Shown here: one piece after another, positions 52,744 through 63,523 of the stretch
Position numbering within the stretch: position 1 is the stretch's first letter
Layout: the number at the start of each line of letters is the position of its first letter
Source: Malachius bipustulatus
Taxonomy: Eukaryota > Arthropoda > Insecta > Coleoptera > Melyridae
Length of the DNA: 64,000 nt
Direction: 5' to 3'
Assembly: GCA_910589415.1 (NCBI GenBank)
Contig: OU342639.1
Span: 14,330,268-14,394,267 of the forward strand
Program-made: the position numbers and the translations under genes
Notes under the pieces: generated by a model
Databases searched by the model: none
Told to the model about the DNA's origin: nothing
What the model saw: the letters and a program-made list of their open reading frames with translations, nothing else

Positions 52744-54371
52744 TGCTGCGGTCGTGCTCATTTGATTAGGCTCTGGGCCAATTAAAATGATTCTTGGCCA
52801 ATTAAAATTCGATCGTTGTTGAAAAACAAAGCCGACTTACCTTCGTTGGGCCGAAGTATTAATTGATGCACCAAAATCTCATTCAGATTTCATGAAACTG
52901 TAGTGGCATCAGCAGCATAAAGCGGTACGGTTTAATTTCCTCTAAGATAAAAGATAATGGGAAGCCAGTGCCTTATGATTTTTGAATAATTGATCTAAAG
53001 TAACCTGAACTATAAAGGCATCAAAATTCACTCAGGTTATGAGATGTTAACTATTTCTAACTACTGTAGTATATACCTACTGAATAATAGGGTTGATCTT
53101 TTAATGAAAAGTATATTTATGAATTCTGTTTACAAAATAACTTATTGAAATTCTATGGTTATGAAATTACTAATTAATTGATCATGAAGTTAATTGCAAA
53201 ATATATCTCATTTAACAGTTTAACTGGTAGAGAAAATAGATCTATTTTTCCTTCACATAAAAAGTGACAAATTCATTTCAAGTATTACTTGAATAATAAT
53301 GGTGATTATTGTATATCAGGTATTTCAAAGTTATTATTAATATAAGTTTTAATTAATAAAACATCAATCTCTCGACGAGATAAGGCAATAGAACGACACA
53401 AAAATCCTAACAGATTTCTCTGATATCACTCTGAGCAATAAAAGGTTATGTCACACTTTGCTTACTGATACGACATTTTGCCTTCCTTGGAATGTCGTGC
53501 CGAGACTGGAGAGCGGGGCCCTGGACGAAATCTCAGGATAAGAGACCGTGGTCTCCCCCTGGGGTGGCAGAAAGACTGGTGGACGGTGTCGTGTCCCGTG
53601 GGAACACGTGCCTAACACTGGTAGCGTGGTCGTCCTTCGAGGTTAGATGAAAGATGAAAATATGAGGCTCCGAATGATGAGATCCAGTATTTAGGGGCAG
53701 GTAGCAGCAAAACCTTCAGATAGTGTAAGAGATTCCTTCCATAAAAGCGGATATTCAGATGTACCAGAAATGGAAACCAATATGGCGTCCGGGAAGACAG
53801 GTGGGGTTCTACTCCGTAGATAGGTTTTCAGACGAGATAAGATAGTACCCCGATTGATAGGGTAGGTAGAAAGAACTATAACAATATATAAACTCTATTA
53901 GAGAAAGTTTTAGATAGCTTCAACAATTTACTTACCCGATTTACTAATAATCGGTCCTTAGATAAAGAGAAAAGGTAGGGGTGCGACTTGTCGCTTCAAA
54001 CACCAAGAATGGAAGATGGCCGAGCCTGTTCCAGACTCGCGAAAAGGACCAATCCTTTTGCGCAACTCAAAAGGGTGTTAGTTCATCTTCCGAAACTACA
54101 TCACAGCGACATCTGTGTTTCTAGTTAATCGAAAAGGAAGGTTGTAAGAGAAGGAAGTTACAGATTGTACTACAAGGTAGGGATCTTGAACTTGCCTAGT
54201 TTAGTTAGTTTTACCACTCGGCAACAGGTGGCGATGTTGGATCGAAATTCATGTTTCAATCAAATAAAGTGGCTAGGCGGACACCTTTATAGTAGGGATT
54301 TAGACAATGATATCTTACTTAATAATATTAAATGGAGCTAATTAAAGAATAAAACCTTTAACGACGTTACA
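52744..54371 (-). repeat. 3' LTR, copy 2
   Basis: 1,628 bp. In plus-strand view it begins 'tgctgcggtcgtgctcattt' and ends '…cctttaacgacgttaca'. Compared with 61883-63510 I see two differences (near 52970 and 53320). Confidence 0.95.
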
Positions 54372-54564
54372 CACCTCTCTTTACCGGGGTAAGGAAAGGA
54401 TTAAAGATAAACCAACTGGAAAAAGCACAGGCGTATTTCAAGTTGTTACTATACCCGAAGAAGGGTATGTTTGCGGGACAACTAGGTGACGATAAGCTTA
54501 GAGAATATGATTCAGAAATCACGTTCATAAATAACCTGAACCTTTCGAAGAAATAAGATAACAA
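54367..54564 (-). CDS. Small conserved ORF next to the 3' LTR, copy 2 (function unknown)
   Basis: Predicted peptide identical to that at 26764-26961, again using the LTR's TGTAA as stop. Coding status uncertain for the same reasons. Confidence 0.25.
   Translation of the reverse strand: MLSYFFERFRLFMNVISESYSLSLSSPSCPANIPFFGYSNNLKYACAFSSWFIFNPFLTPVKRGV
54374..54382 (-). other. Polypurine tract, copy 2
   Basis: On the minus strand 'aaagagagg' followed by TG abuts the LTR, identical to copy 1. Confidence 0.75.
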
Positions 54565-56453
54565 TTCTGAACGAACAAACTGTCAACGACATCATTGATC
54601 TGTTTCATTGAATGAATAAAATTTCTCTTATATATGCTTACTAAGGTAACATGCAACTTTCAAAGGGAATAGCGTTAGGTTTACTAAAATTACATGCAAC
54701 TTAAATATTAAGCACTAGGTAATAATTATTCATAAGGTATAAAAATAAAATATTCATGCTTCATTGCAAAGGTAACAAAAATAAAAGATATGCTAGTAAC
54801 GGTAGTAACGATAATTAAGATAACTTTCTTAAACGGTAATTGTTCTCGCCGAACAATGTCGATAAACAAAAGAATATTTTCTAGATAATAAGATACGATA
54901 ATACGATAATAAGGTATGGTTAGATACGATAAGATAAGATAGATACGATAAAATAAGATAGTATTAGATCTCCTGAGGTGGGCACGGTTTCCTCCTTTGC
55001 CTTTAGATGGTGTTTCCTTGACCATTGACAACCCTGCATTCTGATTTGGAGCATGCACCGCCACTGAAACAGTGGGGCGCGGAAAAATCTGGAATGAGAC
55101 TGTCGAGGTCAAGTAGCAAGTCTAACAAAGGAAAAGTGAAACGCGATCCTCAAGGGGGTTGATGCTGTCCAAACTTGGGCATCAAAACATCTATGTACAG
55201 GGAAAGATAAATTTTTGGAGTCCACAAGGGTAATCCATGAGCAAGATTTTTCATTTTTGAACCAGTCAAAATTTGACTATGTCGTCGTCTATGCGACTCC
55301 ATAATGAACGGTTAAGAGAAAGGAAGTTCACAGATAATCACTGCGTAGCTTATCAGATAGCGTAATCGCAATAATCATATCGATAAATCATCCAATAATC
55401 GCATAGATAAACATTCGATAATCGCACAGAAAAAACATCAATAAACGCCTGGATTATTAGATAAACATTGAGGTAACGGTAAGATAATTTATCTCACTCG
55501 GTAAGATAAGAAAAATGGAACAACCATTTTCATCGCTAAGGTAGGGGACATTCAATATCCGTGTTCAAATTCATTTGTGTTAACACCGAATATCTCAAGT
55601 CATCTTTGCAAATTCAACACTAGAATTCACATAGATTTTTATTTTCCATTTTGGAAAATATTCGCAGAGAAGATAAGTATTAGCTACCATTCTATTATGG
55701 TACTAACAGGTACAGACAAGGTAAGATAGGATAATTCCTTTTCTTTGAAAAGAAATTAAAGATAAGAAAGGCACGAAGCTTTGACTAAAGCTTACGCCTG
55801 TCATTGTTATCAAGAAGAAAATTTGCTAATTCAATTTTCGTTTTCTTGAAAGATAGGTAAGACAAGGTAGAGATATTCTGTTGTCTTCCGTTGAGACAAC
55901 AGAGGGATTTTTCACTTTAGCCTTGCAGGGCGGAAAATCTTAAAGCACCCTAACTTGGTAAGACGATAGATAAGATAAAAGTAAAAGATAAGATAAGGTA
56001 GATACAACGGCAAGATAGCATTTTCTTTAGTTCATTGAACATAAGAAATTTAAAAGATAACATTAGACCTGTAAACATAGTCAGACAAGATAGGCGAATA
56101 GTTACTTTTCAGGGTAATGATTTCAGATAACCAGAAAGATATGGGTTCTCAAAATATGAGCGATAAAACAGAGTGTGAGCCTGAGGATAGCAGATACCGA
56201 TCCCAAAATTAGCAACATTTACACTTTGACGTCACATTCACACAACCAGTTTCGAGATCTTTGAGAAATGCTTTGAAAGATACGGTTTTCATTCTGCATA
56301 CATTCTTCATTCATTCTAAGATACAACTAGAAACGGAGCTTTCTCAATTTTCGTATTGCTAGGCCTCATTTTCTAAAGGGATTTTTGTCAAATACAAAAA
56401 GAGAGATAAAGATAGGTATGGAAATAAAGTTAAAGAGAAGATATTATAAGGAA
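54565..56453 (-). other. 3' noncoding region, copy 2
   Basis: Counterpart of 24632-26763, shorter. It is rich in GATAAGATA phrases in plus-strand view. It keeps one double-hairpin unit: hairpin 2 at 55878-55902 (perfect CTGTTGTC/GACAACAG) and hairpin 1 at 55906-55939 (GATTTT/AAAATC), the type of unit 3 of copy 1. A frame at 54726-55112 is not preserved as a coding unit in copy 1. No envelope gene. Confidence 0.7.
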
Positions 56454-59400
56454 CTATTCGTCGCTTTTCGGCGGGTCTTCGCCTCGATAAGCCTTCAAAT
56501 CTTTAGAATGCCAGCGACCTAGGGGATTGCCTTCTTGGTCCTGTAATTCGTACACTAATTTAGACACTACTTTAGATATCCGGCATAGTACGAATTTTGG
56601 GGCCAATTTAGCAGCAAAATTCTTTGCGGCATTCGAAAGTGGGTAGGTATGTTTCCAGACGAGGTCACCCTCGGTGAAAACATCGGGGCGCTTGCGTAAG
56701 TCGTAATGTTTCTTACTTACTTCATAAGCTTTCTTAAGTCTATCACGTATATCGCTGAAGATAGGAGGTAATTTAGATATGTCTTGTTCTCGATGAACAT
56801 AAGACAGATCATCAGGTAATTCTAGATAATTATCTGAGACTGGACCGTAAAAGGTTCCGTCTACAGGGACATTTCTAGCGAAAAGTAGGAAAGCTGGAGC
56901 GTGTTTAGTAACTTCGCTCACCGATAAGTTAATTGCTTGTGCAATTTTATAAACATTTTTATCCCAATCTTTATGATTGTCACGGATGTAAGATGAGATG
57001 GCTGTAAGGATGGTACGATTCGTTCTCTCGGTCGGATTCACCTGAGATAAATGCCTGGCGCTATACCACAAGTTAACTTCGTAGTTTTTCAGCAAATTAG
57101 TAAATAGACTGCTTTTAAAGATTTGAGCGTTGTCACAAAGCAGAATTTGAGGCACACCGAAAATTAAGAACACTTGGTTCTCAAGAAATTTTGTAACGGC
57201 AGCTGCTGTAGCATTAGGCATTGGTTTAACCAAAACGAACTTCGAAAACCAATCAGTGACAACTAAAAGTTGGGTGTTTCTAGCCTTAGATCGAGGGAAA
57301 GGTCCCATGAAGTCAATAGAGAGAAATTGGAAGGGAAAATTGATTTTCTTATAATTACCCATGAGTCCTACGCGAGCAGTGTTTGAGGCTTTGTGTGCTC
57401 CACAAACCTGGCAGTTTCTCACGTACTTTTTGACTGAGATAATCATTTTGGGCCAATAATAAACTTCAGATATTCTCGCCAAAGTTTTACTCGCTCCAAA
57501 ATGTGCAGAAGTTGGAGGATCATGAAATTGAGCAATTATTTCCTCCCGATTAGGAGTAGGGACAACAATTTTCCAATCAGATAGGTTAGACACGACTTCC
57601 ACTCGAGGCTTAACATGTTTATAAAGAATATTGTCTTTGATGGTAAAGTCAGGGTATTTCTCAGGAAACTCGGTAACTTTGGAGACCATGTCTTTATACC
57701 AATCATCAGGTACAAAGCTTTGGAGAGAGATAGAAGAAATAGAACGGGAAAGATAGTCTGCAGGGACATTGCAAGTGCCTTTTCGATGTTTAATGTCGAA
57801 ATCAAACTGGCTGAGGCGTAAACACCATCTAGCTACGCGACCCATAGGATCTTTTAACGTGCGAAGCCAGAGAAGAGAGGCATGATCGGTGTAAACTGTA
57901 AAATTTGCACCTTCGACATAAGGGCGAAAATATTCTATACCAAAGAGGACACCTAAACATTCTCTTTCGGTAACGGTATATTTCTTCTCGGCTTTCGAGA
58001 GCATTCGACTAGCAAAAGCAATGGGGTGTTCAAAATCTCCCTCAAGTTGAAAAAGCACCGCACCTAACCCGAAATCACTTGCATCCGTCTGTATGCAAAA
58101 GGGCTTCGAGAAATCTGGGCTAGCTAGAACGGGAGCTGTAGTCAGTCGTTCCTTGAGAAGTTTAAAAGCTTGATCAGCTTCTGAGTTCCAAGTTATTGAC
58201 TGTCCCTTTTTTCGGTTATGCAGCAGAGCTGAGATAGGAGCACTGATTGTAGAAAAATCCTTTATGAAACGCCTATAATATTGTAAGATACCTAGGACGT
58301 GTCTTACTCCAGTGGTGTTATGAGGAACAGGGGACTCAATAATCGATTTAACTTTCTCTTCACTAACTCGCAATCCGTTTCTATCGATAATAAAACCCAA
58401 AAAGGAGAGAGAATCTCGACAGAAGTGACATTTGTCGAAGTTGACAGTAAGATTAGCGTCTTTTAAACGCTCGTATACTTCCCTTAAAATTTCTAGATGT
58501 TTCTCGAAACTATTCGTGGCGATAATTATATCATCAAGATAAACAAAAACAAATGGCTCCAAAGCTGGACCTAAAATTGTGTCCATAAGTCGTTGCTGGG
58601 TTTGAGCACTGTTTCTCAGTCCGAAAGGCATTCGTCGGAATTGGAATAAACCTCTTCCGGGAACTACAAAAGCGGTCTTTGGGCGGGATTCTTCATCCAA
58701 AGGAACTTGAAAGAAAGCCTGCTTTAAATCGATGGAGGTAAGATAATTAGCGTCTTTGAGCTTGCTCAAGATAGTATCGATTCTAGGCAGGGGATATGAG
58801 TCATGTGTGGTGATCTCGTTTAGCTTTCGACCATCAAAACACATACGGTATGTTTTGTCTTTCTTGCGGACCAAAAGAACAGGGGACACCCAAGGAGAAT
58901 TACTTTTTTCGACAATTTCTAACTTAAGTAATTTATCTACCTCTTCATTCAGATATTGTTGAAGGGTTGGAGATAAGGGATATTGTCTCTGTCTAAAAGG
59001 CTTAGCGTCTTTTGTTTCTATGGAATGGCATAGCACATTGGTTTCAGGGAGTATATCAACACGGGCCAAACTTTTGAATTTGTCTATCGTCGATTCAAGT
59101 CTAGACAGGTCGGTAGGAGGTAAACAAGAGATATCCTGAATCTTATTGATAGCGCAAACCGTAAGTTCATTAGGTAAGATAGGAGATAATGAAGACGAAG
59201 GATCACCGGGATGAACTTCGAAAGATTCATTTACGAAATTAATCATCATGTTGAAAATACGAGCTACGTCTATTCCCAAGATAATTTGTGGTGAAATGGA
59301 AGATACCACATGGAATTGAACTTTCTTTGTGACGTCATCTATGGTCAGGTCAAGTTCAATTATGTCGATAACAGATAGAGGGGAGCCGTCAGCATTTTTC

Positions 59401-59924
59401 AGGGAACACAACAAATCCGAATTTTTGGAAGGGATGGGTAGTTCACCCAGAACTTCCTGCATGGTTTCCAAATCACAAACAGAGATATTGGCGCCGGTGT
59501 CAAAGAGGGCTGTATAAGGTACGTCACACATTTTGACAGCTATAAATGGTCTATTGTCAACAGGGTTAGATAATAAGATTGGAGCTATAACAGGTATTAA
59601 AGAGTCAGCACTTATTGGTTTAGGTATGTCCTTTTTAGGAGGTATTCGAAAAGATTCGAAAAAGTTTGCAACTTTTTGCAACCATGATTTCCACTGTTCC
59701 TTTTGGATAGTGAAATCAACAAGATAACTGGAAGATATTAGTGCTGGTCTATTGGAGAGGGAGGAGACTGATCGTCCTTTGACTTCAAGCTCTTTTCTAC
59801 AAGGGCTTGCTTTGGGCGGCTTGTCTCTTGTTGTCGCACTGCACCCTGTTGTGCAACTTCGTCGTTTTTTGAACGAGAAGTGACTTTGAGAGAGTTCAGG
59901 AAATCTGCCGAGCATGAGGGACAT
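56454..59924 (-). CDS. pol: Pol polyprotein, copy 2: protease, RT, RNase H, integrase
   Basis: 1,156 residues, same length and domain order as copy 1. Protease DTGA, RT YLDD, RNase H DASDFG and the integrase D, D(34)E residues are all present. The differences I see are P2S and F5L before the slip site, K57N, one V-to-A in the integrase zinc region (HFGASK) and one V-to-I (YKIAQ). The frame is intact. It lies in the -1 frame to gag, with the same overlap. With copy 1 this shows at least two apparently functional family members in one locus. Confidence 0.95.
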   Translation of the reverse strand: MSLMLGRFPELSQSHFSFKKRRSCTTGCSATTRDKPPKASPCRKELEVKGRSVSSLSNRPALISSSYLVDFTIQKEQWKSWLQKVANFFESFRIPPKKDIPKPISADSLIPVIAPILLSNPVDNRPFIAVKMCDVPYTALFDTGANISVCDLETMQEVLGELPIPSKNSDLLCSLKNADGSPLSVIDIIELDLTIDDVTKKVQFHVVSSISPQIILGIDVARIFNMMINFVNESFEVHPGDPSSSLSPILPNELTVCAINKIQDISCLPPTDLSRLESTIDKFKSLARVDILPETNVLCHSIETKDAKPFRQRQYPLSPTLQQYLNEEVDKLLKLEIVEKSNSPWVSPVLLVRKKDKTYRMCFDGRKLNEITTHDSYPLPRIDTILSKLKDANYLTSIDLKQAFFQVPLDEESRPKTAFVVPGRGLFQFRRMPFGLRNSAQTQQRLMDTILGPALEPFVFVYLDDIIIATNSFEKHLEILREVYERLKDANLTVNFDKCHFCRDSLSFLGFIIDRNGLRVSEEKVKSIIESPVPHNTTGVRHVLGILQYYRRFIKDFSTISAPISALLHNRKKGQSITWNSEADQAFKLLKERLTTAPVLASPDFSKPFCIQTDASDFGLGAVLFQLEGDFEHPIAFASRMLSKAEKKYTVTERECLGVLFGIEYFRPYVEGANFTVYTDHASLLWLRTLKDPMGRVARWCLRLSQFDFDIKHRKGTCNVPADYLSRSISSISLQSFVPDDWYKDMVSKVTEFPEKYPDFTIKDNILYKHVKPRVEVVSNLSDWKIVVPTPNREEIIAQFHDPPTSAHFGASKTLARISEVYYWPKMIISVKKYVRNCQVCGAHKASNTARVGLMGNYKKINFPFQFLSIDFMGPFPRSKARNTQLLVVTDWFSKFVLVKPMPNATAAAVTKFLENQVFLIFGVPQILLCDNAQIFKSSLFTNLLKNYEVNLWYSARHLSQVNPTERTNRTILTAISSYIRDNHKDWDKNVYKIAQAINLSVSEVTKHAPAFLLFARNVPVDGTFYGPVSDNYLELPDDLSYVHREQDISKLPPIFSDIRDRLKKAYEVSKKHYDLRKRPDVFTEGDLVWKHTYPLSNAAKNFAAKLAPKFVLCRISKVVSKLVYELQDQEGNPLGRWHSKDLKAYRGEDPPKSDE

Positions 59925-61168
59925 TTAGACTTGTAGACATTTTTATGGCCACAGCCATAACAAAAAACTTTTCTAGGGAGATTACACCTTACATAGGTAT
60001 GACCTTTGTTGGAACAATTCCAACAGGTGACTGCAGAAAGGTTAGTAACTGGGATCTTGGAGTTACTAGGTGTAGGTGCACCTTTAGTTGGTGTGCCTCT
60101 GGCTTTACGAGAAGAGAAAGAAGCTGGTTCTCCAGAACATGCTAGGTCTGAATTTAAGAGACTTTGAACCTTCTTAGAGGGAGGGGGACGATATTGTTGG
60201 ATAATAGTCCTATTATCTTCTAACTTCTTTCCGATGGAAATTATGTCCTGAATGTTGTTTACCTCAACAAGGGCAAGATGATTTTGGAAATAGGGATGAA
60301 GATTTTTCTTGATTATCTTAAATTGTTCCACTTCTGATGGGGGAGTAGACAATCTCTTAAATAAGCCTTGCATCGAGGCAACATAGATAGCAACTAACTC
60401 AAATTCACCATGAGTTCTTTGTTTGATTTCCTCTAATAGGTCATCATCGTAAGAGAGGGGGAGAAAAGTAATTTTCAATTTATTCTTGAGATCTTCCCAA
60501 GAAATAATTGAGCTGGCAACACTGCGAAACCAAATCAGGGCCTTGTCTTCAAAAAGATCCATTGCAGAATCAAAAAGATCGCGGTCTGAGACATTTCTCG
60601 ACCTTTGAAGTTCTTTGACCTTTTCTAGAAATTGGATCAAATTATCCTTAGAAGAACCAGAAAATTTAATATTCCATTTATAAACTGGAACACTAGGTCT
60701 AGAATGAGTGGAGACAGTAGAGCTTGATGCACTCTGGGAATTGGATGAGTTATCAGTTTGGTCTAGGGACTGGTCGTTTTTCAGAAGCCATTGACCTTCT
60801 AATTCTAGAGCCTCAGAAAATAAATCATCAGCTAAAGCTTTTGCTTCAGGATCTTGATCAAGTTTGAATCTATTGATTCTAGAGATCACATGATTCAGAC
60901 GACATTGAATTCTTTGACAGATAGGGTCATTAAGAGACAAGGGAGCGTCCTGTATTTTGATTTTCAAATCTGCAAGAGTCTTTTTCACCTCTGCAGAATC
61001 TTTGTCAAAGGGGTAGACAGATTCGGAAATAGAGAGAGGATTTTCTTCCCTATTTAACAGGGCACGAAACTGAATTCGTCTTTTCTCCTGTGTATTAAAT
61101 GGGACTTGTTTTCTAATCGCTATTTCGTAAGCGAGTTCTTCACTTAATAAAGCTAGAACGGGATTCAT
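59738..61168 (-). CDS. gag: Gag polyprotein, copy 2
   Basis: 476 residues, differing from copy 1 at about four positions (T-to-S in NVSDRD, V-to-I in FKIIKK, T-to-S in SNSK, K-to-I near the end). The capsid region and the CX2CX4HX4C knuckle are unchanged. The start is the first ATG of the frame after the leader, at the same place relative to the LTR as in copy 1. Confidence 0.95.
   Translation of the reverse strand: MNPVLALLSEELAYEIAIRKQVPFNTQEKRRIQFRALLNREENPLSISESVYPFDKDSAEVKKTLADLKIKIQDAPLSLNDPICQRIQCRLNHVISRINRFKLDQDPEAKALADDLFSEALELEGQWLLKNDQSLDQTDNSSNSQSASSSTVSTHSRPSVPVYKWNIKFSGSSKDNLIQFLEKVKELQRSRNVSDRDLFDSAMDLFEDKALIWFRSVASSIISWEDLKNKLKITFLPLSYDDDLLEEIKQRTHGEFELVAIYVASMQGLFKRLSTPPSEVEQFKIIKKNLHPYFQNHLALVEVNNIQDIISIGKKLEDNRTIIQQYRPPPSKKVQSLLNSDLACSGEPASFSSRKARGTPTKGAPTPSNSKIPVTNLSAVTCWNCSNKGHTYVRCNLPRKVFCYGCGHKNVYKSKCPSCSADFLNSLKVTSRSKNDEVAQQGAVRQQETSRPKQALVEKSLKSKDDQSPPSPIDQH
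59840..59870 (-). promoter_or_regulatory. -1 frameshift signal, copy 2
   Basis: A AAA AAC on the minus strand (complement 59864-59870) followed by the same 8-nt spacer and TGCAC/GTGCA hairpin as copy 1, unchanged. Confidence 0.85.
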
Positions 61169-61860
61169 GATTGAAATCTACTAAAGTCGGTAAGGTAGGG
61201 ATCGAAAAAGCTATGTGACGCTATGGTGTATCTTTACACGTAAAGAATTCGTTTTCTACGTTTGACGTAAAGAATGCAAGGGATACGTCGCAACACTGCT
61301 CGTAGCTTTAGCGCTCGTCGGCACTAATACCAACAGCTGACTGGAGAGTCAAAGATTAATGGAAACCTAACCTAACTTAATGAGAAAATGGTAAGGTAAT
61401 TTTCAGGGGAAGATTTTTGGATACAGTTTTCAAAGACAGCTTAACTACAGAGCTCTCGTATCGAGTATCCTCTCCGTACGGAATTAAGCTTCTCTAAAAC
61501 TTGCTCGAGACATCGCGACGGTATAATCAACCACTCCGTAAAGCTCCCTGACGGGTTACCCTTTAGCGGCAGTGTAGCGGTAAGAAAAAGTAGGTATTTT
61601 CGCGGCACGGCACTTTGCACAAAGATAATTAGGTAGGTACACATATATTAGGGAACAATAATGCTTAAAACTAAATCATGCAAAAGCTTTCAATAAAAAC
61701 ATGCAGTAAGCAACAAGAGAAACTTATATAAATATCAAGTGATATCGCAGACAAATCGTAAAGTTCAAATAATTATGAGATTTATTTTATGAAAATCCTA
61801 GATACATAAAAGCCAAATAAGATAAAGATAAATTTGGTTTCTAATCCAAAGAAGTAATCG
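61169..61860 (-). other. 5' leader, copy 2
   Basis: Nearly identical to 19225-19916 (I saw single-base differences near 61725 and 61835). The high identity stops at the primer-binding site. Confidence 0.6.
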
Positions 61861-61880
61861 TTCCACACCGGGGAGTGCCA
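61861..61880 (-). other. Primer-binding site, copy 2
   Basis: On the minus strand 'tggcactccccggtgtggaa', two bases after the LTR. Against copy 1 it has one extra base and three substitutions in about 20 bases, although the bases on the leader side are the same. Confidence 0.65.
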
Positions 61881-61882
61881 AT

Positions 61883-63510
61883 TGCTGCGGTCGTGCTCAT
61901 TTGATTAGGCTCTGGGCCAATTAAAATGATTCTTGGCCAATTAAAATTCGATCGTTGTTGAAAAACAAAGCCGACTTACCTTCGTTGGGCCGAAGTATTA
62001 ATTGATGCACCAAAATCTCATTCAGATTTCATGAAACTGTAGTGGCATCAGCAGCATAAAGCGGTACGGTTTAATTTCCTCTAAGATAAAAGATAATGGG
62101 ATGCCAGTGCCTTATGATTTTTGAATAATTGATCTAAAGTAACCTGAACTATAAAGGCATCAAAATTCACTCAGGTTATGAGATGTTAACTATTTCTAAC
62201 TACTGTAGTATATACCTACTGAATAATAGGGTTGATCTTTTAATGAAAAGTATATTTATGAATTCTGTTTACAAAATAACTTATTGAAATTCTATGGTTA
62301 TGAAATTACTAATTAATTGATCATGAAGTTAATTGCAAAATATATCTCATTTAACAGTTTAACTGGTAGAGAAAATAGATCTATTTTTCCTTCACATAAA
62401 AAGTGACAAATTCATTTCAAGTATTACTTGAATAATAATGGTGATTATTGTATATCGGGTATTTCAAAGTTATTATTAATATAAGTTTTAATTAATAAAA
62501 CATCAATCTCTCGACGAGATAAGGCAATAGAACGACACAAAAATCCTAACAGATTTCTCTGATATCACTCTGAGCAATAAAAGGTTATGTCACACTTTGC
62601 TTACTGATACGACATTTTGCCTTCCTTGGAATGTCGTGCCGAGACTGGAGAGCGGGGCCCTGGACGAAATCTCAGGATAAGAGACCGTGGTCTCCCCCTG
62701 GGGTGGCAGAAAGACTGGTGGACGGTGTCGTGTCCCGTGGGAACACGTGCCTAACACTGGTAGCGTGGTCGTCCTTCGAGGTTAGATGAAAGATGAAAAT
62801 ATGAGGCTCCGAATGATGAGATCCAGTATTTAGGGGCAGGTAGCAGCAAAACCTTCAGATAGTGTAAGAGATTCCTTCCATAAAAGCGGATATTCAGATG
62901 TACCAGAAATGGAAACCAATATGGCGTCCGGGAAGACAGGTGGGGTTCTACTCCGTAGATAGGTTTTCAGACGAGATAAGATAGTACCCCGATTGATAGG
63001 GTAGGTAGAAAGAACTATAACAATATATAAACTCTATTAGAGAAAGTTTTAGATAGCTTCAACAATTTACTTACCCGATTTACTAATAATCGGTCCTTAG
63101 ATAAAGAGAAAAGGTAGGGGTGCGACTTGTCGCTTCAAACACCAAGAATGGAAGATGGCCGAGCCTGTTCCAGACTCGCGAAAAGGACCAATCCTTTTGC
63201 GCAACTCAAAAGGGTGTTAGTTCATCTTCCGAAACTACATCACAGCGACATCTGTGTTTCTAGTTAATCGAAAAGGAAGGTTGTAAGAGAAGGAAGTTAC
63301 AGATTGTACTACAAGGTAGGGATCTTGAACTTGCCTAGTTTAGTTAGTTTTACCACTCGGCAACAGGTGGCGATGTTGGATCGAAATTCATGTTTCAATC
63401 AAATAAAGTGGCTAGGCGGACACCTTTATAGTAGGGATTTAGACAATGATATCTTACTTAATAATATTAAATGGAGCTAATTAAAGAATAAAACCTTTAA
63501 CGACGTTACA
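61883..63510 (-). repeat. 5' LTR, copy 2
   Basis: 1,628 bp, TG…CA on the minus strand, paired with 52744-54371, followed in plus-strand view by GAAC (63511-63514). Confidence 0.95.
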
Positions 63511-63514
63511 GAAC
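63511..63514. repeat. Target site duplication GAAC (right) of Gypsy copy 2
   Basis: Second copy of 52740-52743. Confidence 0.9.
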
Positions 63515-63523
63515 ATCGGAAAG

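Larger units (their letters stand above)
52744..63510 (-). mobile_element. Complete Ty3/Gypsy LTR retrotransposon, copy 2 (10,767 bp)
   Basis: Same family as 17585-28575 in the opposite orientation: LTRs of 1,628 bp at both ends, gag and pol open, GAAC duplication. It is 224 bp shorter overall: each LTR is 9 bp longer, but the 3' noncoding region has lost two of the three hairpin units. Coding regions are almost identical to copy 1, whereas LTRs and 3' noncoding DNA differ by about 5% by eye. The two LTRs differ from each other at two positions I noticed, so this insertion is also recent. Confidence 0.95.
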
